Under the pieces are notes generated by a model, which saw only the letters and a program-made list of their open reading frames with translations, searched no databases and was not told the DNA's origin. This document shows positions 60,305 to 64,000 of a stretch of DNA of 64,000 nt, piece after piece (position 1 is the first letter of the stretch; the number at the start of each line of letters is the position of its first letter). The stretch is from NCBI GenBank assembly GCA_902363835.1, contig CABJBM010000005.1, positions 221,034-285,033 on the forward strand, written 5' to 3'. Position numbers and translations under genes: made by a program. The DNA is from Lachnospiraceae bacterium (GTDB lineage: Bacteria; Bacillota; Clostridia; Lachnospirales; Lachnospiraceae).

Positions 60305-61342
60305 ATGAAAAAGAACCATACAGAGGAAGATGTCTATATACTTGCAATTGAAAGTTCCTGTGATGAAACTGCGGCTGCCGTAGTAAAGAACGGAAGAGAG
60401 ATCCTTTCCAATGTGATTTCCTCCCAGATCGCCCTGCATACATTATACGGGGGCGTTGTGCCGGAGATCGCATCCAGAAAGCATATTGAAAAAATGAACC
60501 AGGTCATAGAAGCTGCCCTTTTAGAAGCCGGGCTGTGCCTGGAGGATATGGACGCCATAGGTGTTACCTATGGCCCAGGCCTGGTAGGAGCGCTCCTTGT
60601 AGGCGTTGCGGAGGCAAAGGCCATTGCCTATGCCGCTGGTAAGCCATTGGTGGGAGTGCACCATATTGAAGGACATGTATCAGCTAATTTTATAGAACAC
60701 CCGGATCTGGAACCTCCGTTTTTATGTCTGATTGTATCCGGAGGCCATACCCATCTTGTGGTTGTAAAGGATTATGGAGAATTTGAAATTCTTGGCCGCA
60801 CCAGGGATGATGCGGCAGGAGAAGCCTTTGACAAGGTGGCGAGAGCCGTTGGCCTTGGGTATCCGGGAGGCCCCAAGATCGATCAGGCGGCCAGGGAAGG
60901 AAATCCCAATGCCATTAAGTTTCCCCGGGCAAAGGTGGAGGGAAGCGTTTACGATTTCAGCTTCAGCGGCTTAAAGTCTGCTGTATTAAACCATATTAAT
61001 CACGCCAACATGATGGGAGAGGAAATCAATGTGGCCGATTTAGCGGCCTCCTTTCAGAATGCGGTTGTGGACGTGCTGGTGAGCCATACAGTGGATGCAG
61101 CAAAGGAATATGGATTCAAAAAGGTAGCCATTGCCGGCGGCGTGGCTTCTAACTCTGCCCTGCGGAAAGGAATGAGCCTTGCCTGTGAAAAAGCCGGAAT
61201 TGCCTTTTACTATCCGTCACCCATTTACTGCACCGATAATGCGGCCATGATCGGCACGGCAGCTTATTATGAATACATCAATGGAGCGAGAGCCGGGTGG
61301 GACTTAAATGCTGTTCCTAATTTGAAACTGGGAGAAAGGTAG
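60305..61342 (+). CDS. tsaD: tRNA t6A transferase TsaD
   Basis: A 345-residue ASKHA enzyme that transfers threonylcarbamoyl to tRNA A37: [26 protein letters not shown], the iron-binding [19 protein letters not shown] and a C-terminal [17 protein letters not shown] 60305 is 10 nt after the rnz stop with GAGGGAG before it. With tsaE and tsaB nearby the whole t6A set except the L-threonylcarbamoyl-AMP synthase is clustered. Confidence 0.96.
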   Translation: MKKNHTEEDVYILAIESSCDETAAAVVKNGREILSNVISSQIALHTLYGGVVPEIASRKHIEKMNQVIEAALLEAGLCLEDMDAIGVTYGPGLVGALLVGVAEAKAIAYAAGKPLVGVHHIEGHVSANFIEHPDLEPPFLCLIVSGGHTHLVVVKDYGEFEILGRTRDDAAGEAFDKVARAVGLGYPGGPKIDQAAREGNPNAIKFPRAKVEGSVYDFSFSGLKSAVLNHINHANMMGEEINVADLAASFQNAVVDVLVSHTVDAAKEYGFKKVAIAGGVASNSALRKGMSLACEKAGIAFYYPSPIYCTDNAAMIGTAAYYEYINGARAGWDLNAVPNLKLGER

Positions 61343-61544
61343 GACACTGGGGAGATGCTTTTATGCCTGAAATGTGGGGGCAGAAAAAGATGACTCTCTG
61401 GGGATATGCCTTTATCTAAAAAGTGTGGGCAGGAAAGAGGAAACACCCTTCGGGCATACCTTTATGCCCAAAAGGCATGGGCAGGAAAGAGGAAACACCC
61501 TTCGGGCATACCTTTATGCCCAAAAAGCATGGGCAGGAAAGAGG
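61337..61544 (+). repeat. Four tandem copies (D1-D4) of the dispersed repeat, 52-nt period, before ispD
   Basis: D3 (61441-61492) and D4 (61493-61544) differ at one base; D2 (61389-61440) and D1 (61337-61388) are progressively diverged. Each holds a CCCTTCGGG hairpin, CCTTTATGCCCA pairing with TGGGCA, and an AGGAAAGAGG tail. The 52-nt period is not a multiple of three, so this is not protein repeat DNA. D4 supplies the ispD ribosome site. Confidence 0.92.
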
Positions 61545-61554
61545 AAATGGTTGT

Positions 61555-62271
61555 ATGGAAAGCAGGGGAAGAACGGCAGCAGTTGTATTGGCAGCAGGGA
61601 AAGGGACACGCATGGGAAGCCAGGTGCATAAGCAATACCTGGAACTCTATGGGAAACCCCTGCTGTATTACGCACTTTATGCTTTTGAAAACAGTTCGGT
61701 AGATGAGATCATCCTGGTGACCGGTCCTGGAGAGGTCAGGTATTGCCGGGAGGAAATCGTAGAAAGATATGGTTTCAGTAAGGTGACTGTGGTTACAGAA
61801 GGAGGAAGGGAACGGTATCATTCCGTATACCAAGGCCTTAAGGCAGTTAAAAACTGCGGCTATGTTCTGATCCATGACGGGGCCAGACCTTGTGTGACCG
61901 GTGACATCATAGAGGCAGCCTCCGACGGAGCCAGAAAGTATAAGGCTTGTGCGGTTGGGATGCCTGTAAAGGATACCATTAAAATTTCCGATGAAAATGA
62001 ATTTGCTTCCATGACACCGGACCGGAATCGTCTATGGCTGATTCAAACCCCTCAGGCCTTTGAATATGAACTGGTGCTTCAGGCTTATGAAAAGCTTATG
62101 TCATCGGAAGAGTATCAGGGGAGAGTAACAGACGATGCCATGGTGGTAGAAACCATGACCCAGGAAAAGGTAAAATTGATTCGGGGCGATTACGCCAACA
62201 TAAAGATTACAACACCGGAAGACATGGAAATTGCCGAAGTGCTGCTAAAAAGAAACAATTGGGAAAAATAA
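61555..62271 (+). CDS. ispD: 2-C-methyl-D-erythritol 4-phosphate cytidylyltransferase
   Basis: A 238-residue nucleotidyltransferase of the MEP isoprenoid pathway: AAVVLAAGKGTRMGSQVHKQYL (CTP loop), VTGPGEV, VTEGGRERYHSVYQGL, IHDGARPCV and QTPQAFEY. ATG 61555 follows GAGG in the last repeat. The reading frame stays open upstream through the repeats, but those codons are repeat-derived and not conserved protein. Confidence 0.94.
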   Translation: MESRGRTAAVVLAAGKGTRMGSQVHKQYLELYGKPLLYYALYAFENSSVDEIILVTGPGEVRYCREEIVERYGFSKVTVVTEGGRERYHSVYQGLKAVKNCGYVLIHDGARPCVTGDIIEAASDGARKYKACAVGMPVKDTIKISDENEFASMTPDRNRLWLIQTPQAFEYELVLQAYEKLMSSEEYQGRVTDDAMVVETMTQEKVKLIRGDYANIKITTPEDMEIAEVLLKRNNWEK

Positions 62272-62308
62272 AAGGAATGCTGTATGCGCAGCTTCCTTTT
62301 TATTTTTT
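62271..62308. terminator. Terminator between ispD and the XRE gene
   Basis: AAAGGAA-GCTG pairs with CAGC-TTCCTTT, followed by T-rich DNA; it overlaps the last base of ispD and serves converging transcripts. Confidence 0.82.
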
Positions 62309-62626
62309 CCCTCCTGACTTTAAAAGGTCCTTTACGATCAGATGAAGATGATCAAGCTGCTCCCGGTTTAAATGCTGGGCATCCTCCATTAGCTCTTTTA
62401 ATTTTGCCGGGCTGTTAATGCTGTGGGAAAAAAATTCAGCCGGTTCAATATCCAGATACTCACATATATAAAAGAAGCCCATCATGGATGGAAGAGCAAG
62501 TCCATTTTCTATTTTATGAATATATGTGGGATTCTGTCCAAGAGACAGGCTCATATCACGCGCAGACACGCCCTTTTGGGCTCTAAGCTCTGAAAGGCGT
62601 TTTGAAAAATTGAAATCTATATACAT
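62300..62626 (-). CDS. XRE family DNA-binding regulator
   Basis: A 108-residue protein with a Cro/C1 helix-turn-helix (FSKRLSELRAQKGVSARDMSLSLGQNPTYIHKIENGLALPSM) and a C-terminal helical region (LMEDAQHLNREQLDHLHLIV). It probably binds the TTGCATTxATT half sites in the divergent promoter region, repressing itself and the small gene at 62909. A GGAG-type site lies before the ATG. Confidence 0.87.
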   Translation of the reverse strand: MYIDFNFSKRLSELRAQKGVSARDMSLSLGQNPTYIHKIENGLALPSMMGFFYICEYLDIEPAEFFSHSINSPAKLKELMEDAQHLNREQLDHLHLIVKDLLKSGGKK

Positions 62627-62651
62627 AGGTAGCTCCTCCTGATTCCATAGT

Positions 62652-62725
62652 ATTGCATTAAATGAAATATATGTAGTAAATAATGCAATCCATCACTTGA
62701 CATGTTGCATTCATTACAATATTAT
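62652..62725. promoter_or_regulatory. Divergent promoter with three TTGCATT half sites
   Basis: Plus-strand promoter TTGACA (62697-62702), 17 nt, TATTAT (62720-62725). ATTGCATTA (62652-62660) and TAATGCAAT (62681-62689) are inverted; GTTGCATTCATTA (62704-62716) lies in the spacer. This is a likely XRE operator set. Confidence 0.65.
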
Positions 62726-62816
62726 TAGATATATAAGGTATTTAATGTATGATTATACAGAAAAATTCGCCATGCGGGTTGGGCGGCTGTTAAGTATTGT
62801 CGAAGGCTGCATCAGA

Positions 62817-62895
62817 GGAAGCATCCTGCGCATACCTTTACGCCCGGTATAGCCGGGCGGACTCTGCCCGGGAAGCATGGGCAGAAAAGATGAAA
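62817..62895 (+). repeat. Dispersed two-hairpin/SD repeat, copy E, with inserted hairpin
   Basis: GGAAGCATCCTGCGCATACC, then TTTACGCCC, an inserted CCGG...CCGGG...CCCGGG hairpin, AAGCATGGGCAGAAAAG. The insertion enlarges the second loop while keeping the GGGCAG arm. Confidence 0.7.
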
Positions 62896-62908
62896 GAAGG
62901 TACGGTAG

Positions 62909-63190
62909 ATGAAAACTGAAGAAAACAGGATAGAGATGGGCAAAAACGCCGAGGTTGGGCTTTTGGACCGGATAGCGGCGGAGTCTGGCTGCATGTACCT
63001 GTCAGATTTGAGAAACTGTATTTCTAAAAGATGCTGCAGTGTTGTTATTGCCGGAATATCAGCATCAGATTATCCAGTAAAAGTATGGGTAGATGCGGTC
63101 TGTTATATGACGGGGACAGAAGAAGATTTTAAAACAGCTGAGGAAGCAAAACAATGGCTTTTAAAGCATTTATCGGGCTTTAGAATATAA
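62909..63190 (+). CDS. Small hypothetical protein
   Basis: A 93-residue cytosolic protein: GLLDRIAAESGCMYLSDLR, a Cys-rich NCISKRCCSVVIAGI core, and ETAEEAKQWLLKHLSGF-type C-terminal helix. No family recognised. An AGAAGG site precedes ATG 62909, at the end of repeat copy E. It is likely under control of the divergent XRE regulator. Confidence 0.65.
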   Translation: MKTEENRIEMGKNAEVGLLDRIAAESGCMYLSDLRNCISKRCCSVVIAGISASDYPVKVWVDAVCYMTGTEEDFKTAEEAKQWLLKHLSGFRI

Positions 63191-63213
63191 TTTGAAAAAA
63201 ATGTAAAAATGTG

Positions 63214-63242
63214 TTGACAGAACAAACAAACAATGATAAACT
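63214..63242 (+). promoter_or_regulatory. Stable-RNA promoter P1
   Basis: TTGACA (63214-63219), 17 nt, TAAACT (63237-63242). Confidence 0.75.
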
Positions 63243-63320
63243 ATCCAAGTTGCAGCTGATAAGTGCAGCAAAACAAGCAGTATCGGCCTCAAAGAGATTT
63301 GAAAAAATAGAAAAAAGTGC

Positions 63321-63349
63321 TTGACAAAAGCATGGACTTCTATTAGAAT
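63321..63349 (+). promoter_or_regulatory. Stable-RNA promoter P2
   Basis: TTGACA (63321-63326), 17 nt, TAGAAT (63344-63349), 15 nt before the first tRNA. The consensus -35 and spacing fit a strong tRNA/rRNA promoter. Confidence 0.85.
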
Positions 63350-63363
63350 ATAAAAGCACATTT

Positions 63364-63449
63364 GGAGAGGTATCGAAGTGGTCATAACGAGGCGGTCTTG
63401 AAAACCGTTTGTCCGCAAGGGCGCGTGGGTTCGAATCCCACCCTCTCCG
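63364..63449 (+). tRNA. tRNA-Ser (anticodon TGA)
   Basis: An 86-nt cloverleaf with acceptor GGAGAGG/CCTCTCC, a long variable arm typical of tRNA-Ser, anticodon TGA at 63399-63401 and GGTTCGAATCCC in the T arm. CCA is not encoded. Confidence 0.96.
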
Positions 63450-63494
63450 TTGGCAGGTTTTTAGCCGCTAATAACATATAAGAATCAGCTAACT

Positions 63495-63583
63495 GCAGAA
63501 GTACCCAAGTGGCTGAAGGGGCTCCCCTGGAAAGGGAGTAGGCCGTTAGTAGCGGCGCGAGGGTTCAAATCCCTCCTTCTGCG
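63495..63583 (+). tRNA. tRNA-Ser (anticodon GGA)
   Basis: An 89-nt cloverleaf with acceptor GCAGAAG/CTTCTGC, a long variable arm, anticodon GGA at 63529-63531 in CTGGAAA and GGTTCAAATCCC. CCA is not encoded. Probably co-transcribed with the preceding tRNA and the rRNA operon. Confidence 0.96.
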
Positions 63584-63962
63584 TCGGCATCAGAGAAATG
63601 AAAGTTTCTGACTGATGCACAAGCACCTTGAAAACAGAAGATTGAACAGTATGTAAAACCCTGAAAATTCTAATAAAATAAGTCATGTTTGATGGCTTTG
63701 AATGAGAAAATTTCAGAACGAATACAAGAAGTTGTATACGAACCAAACAACAAGTAAAACGGGAAATAAATTAGCTAGTTAGTTGATTTTGACCCCGGAT
63801 TGAACCGAATGGCAAGTCCAGGCGGTACGCTCATGAAGCTTTGCTTCATTCGCTACCATTTGCTTCGCAAATGTTCGCTAATTTCCCATAAAACCCTTAT
63901 GGAAGTAAACTTCCAACGGGCTTTCTGGAAAATCATCGACCGCTTTCAAAGACTATCTGCTT
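63584..63962 (+). promoter_or_regulatory. 16S rRNA leader with nested hairpins
   Basis: About 380 nt without a gene. GGGAAATAAATTAGC (63761-63775) can pair with GCTAATTTCCC (63877-63887) with a bulge. Inside that stem are ATGAAGC-TTT-GCTTCAT (63833-63849) and CATTTGC-TTC-GCAAATG (63857-63873). A GCACCTTGAAAA stretch near 63620 resembles an antitermination boxA. No new promoter was recognised, so transcription probably continues from the tRNA promoters. Confidence 0.55.
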
Positions 63963-64000
63963 AAATTTGAGAGTTCGATCCTGGCTCAGGATGAACGCTG
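63963..64000 (+). rRNA. 16S ribosomal RNA, 5' end only
   Basis: The AGAGTTCGATCCTGGCTCAG stretch at 63970-63989 is the universal 16S 5' region (normally AGAGTTTGAT), followed by GATGAACGCTG. Cut by the window end. Confidence 0.95.

Noticed and set aside
61337..61544. 52-nt tandem repeats as a CRISPR array or as part of the IspD protein
   Set aside because: There are no spacers, the period is not divisible by three, and IspD homology begins only at 61555. They match the dispersed leader repeat.

Overview
The window looks like a chromosomal segment of a low-to-moderate GC Gram-positive anaerobe of the Lachnospiraceae (Clostridia), probably near Lacrimispora / 'Clostridium saccharolyticum'. The evidence is a SCIFF ranthipeptide with its radical-SAM maturase beside a TIGR04086 membrane protein, tgt and yajC; a long-form Hpf next to secA and prfB; TGA used as a stop; and strong AGGAGG ribosome-binding sites. 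The genus is inference.

Layout. 0.05-9 kb is accessory: a sugar-binding lipoprotein, an NAD-sugar epimerase, a probable group II intron relic, an FCD-type regulator, a MarR-pirin-nitroreductase stress operon, two small coiled-coil proteins and a secreted cell-wall-binding-repeat protein. 9.1-22.7 kb is a cell-surface polysaccharide locus: a long structured leader, then a ThDP enzyme, an NAD-epimerase, a sugar C-methyltransferase, an NADP-type secondary alcohol dehydrogenase, three GT2 glycosyltransferase proteins, a polyprenyl-phosphate sugar-1-phosphate transferase and an LCP ligase. The first four look like a branched-sugar cassette. 22.9-31.2 kb has HtrA, an AraC-DUF2325-DUF3793-flavodoxin group (probably metal-responsive), ClpX, LspA, a CNNM/CBS transporter and TIGR04086. 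31.5-34.9 kb is SCIFF, its maturase, tgt and yajC. 35.4-43.4 kb is a self-contained sugar catabolic operon: CUT1 transporter without an ATPase, class II aldolase, ADP-dependent-type sugar kinase, RpiR regulator, lyxose-isomerase-like protein and mutarotase. 43.5-62.3 kb is mostly housekeeping: SDR, trxB, hpf, secA, prfB, ACT-hom-lysC, tex, tsaE-tsaB-rimI, rnz, tsaD, ispD. 62.3-64 kb has an XRE regulator facing a small gene, two tRNA-Ser genes and the leader and first bases of a 16S rRNA gene.

The most unusual sequence signals lie between genes. A dispersed two-hairpin repeat carrying a purine-rich Shine-Dalgarno-like tail sits directly in front of at least six unrelated genes (ThDP enzyme, tgt, trxB, a zinc-motif protein, ispD, a small hypothetical); in front of ispD it is repeated four times with a 52-nt period. 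A cluster of eight same-orientation DnaA-box-like 9-mers, two of them perfect, lies between hpf and secA. A 65-nt near-perfect palindrome sits in the polysaccharide leader, and a GTTAG-N6-CTAAC palindrome is shared by the AraC and DUF2325 promoters.

All assignments come from reading sequence and remembered family features. No searches were run.
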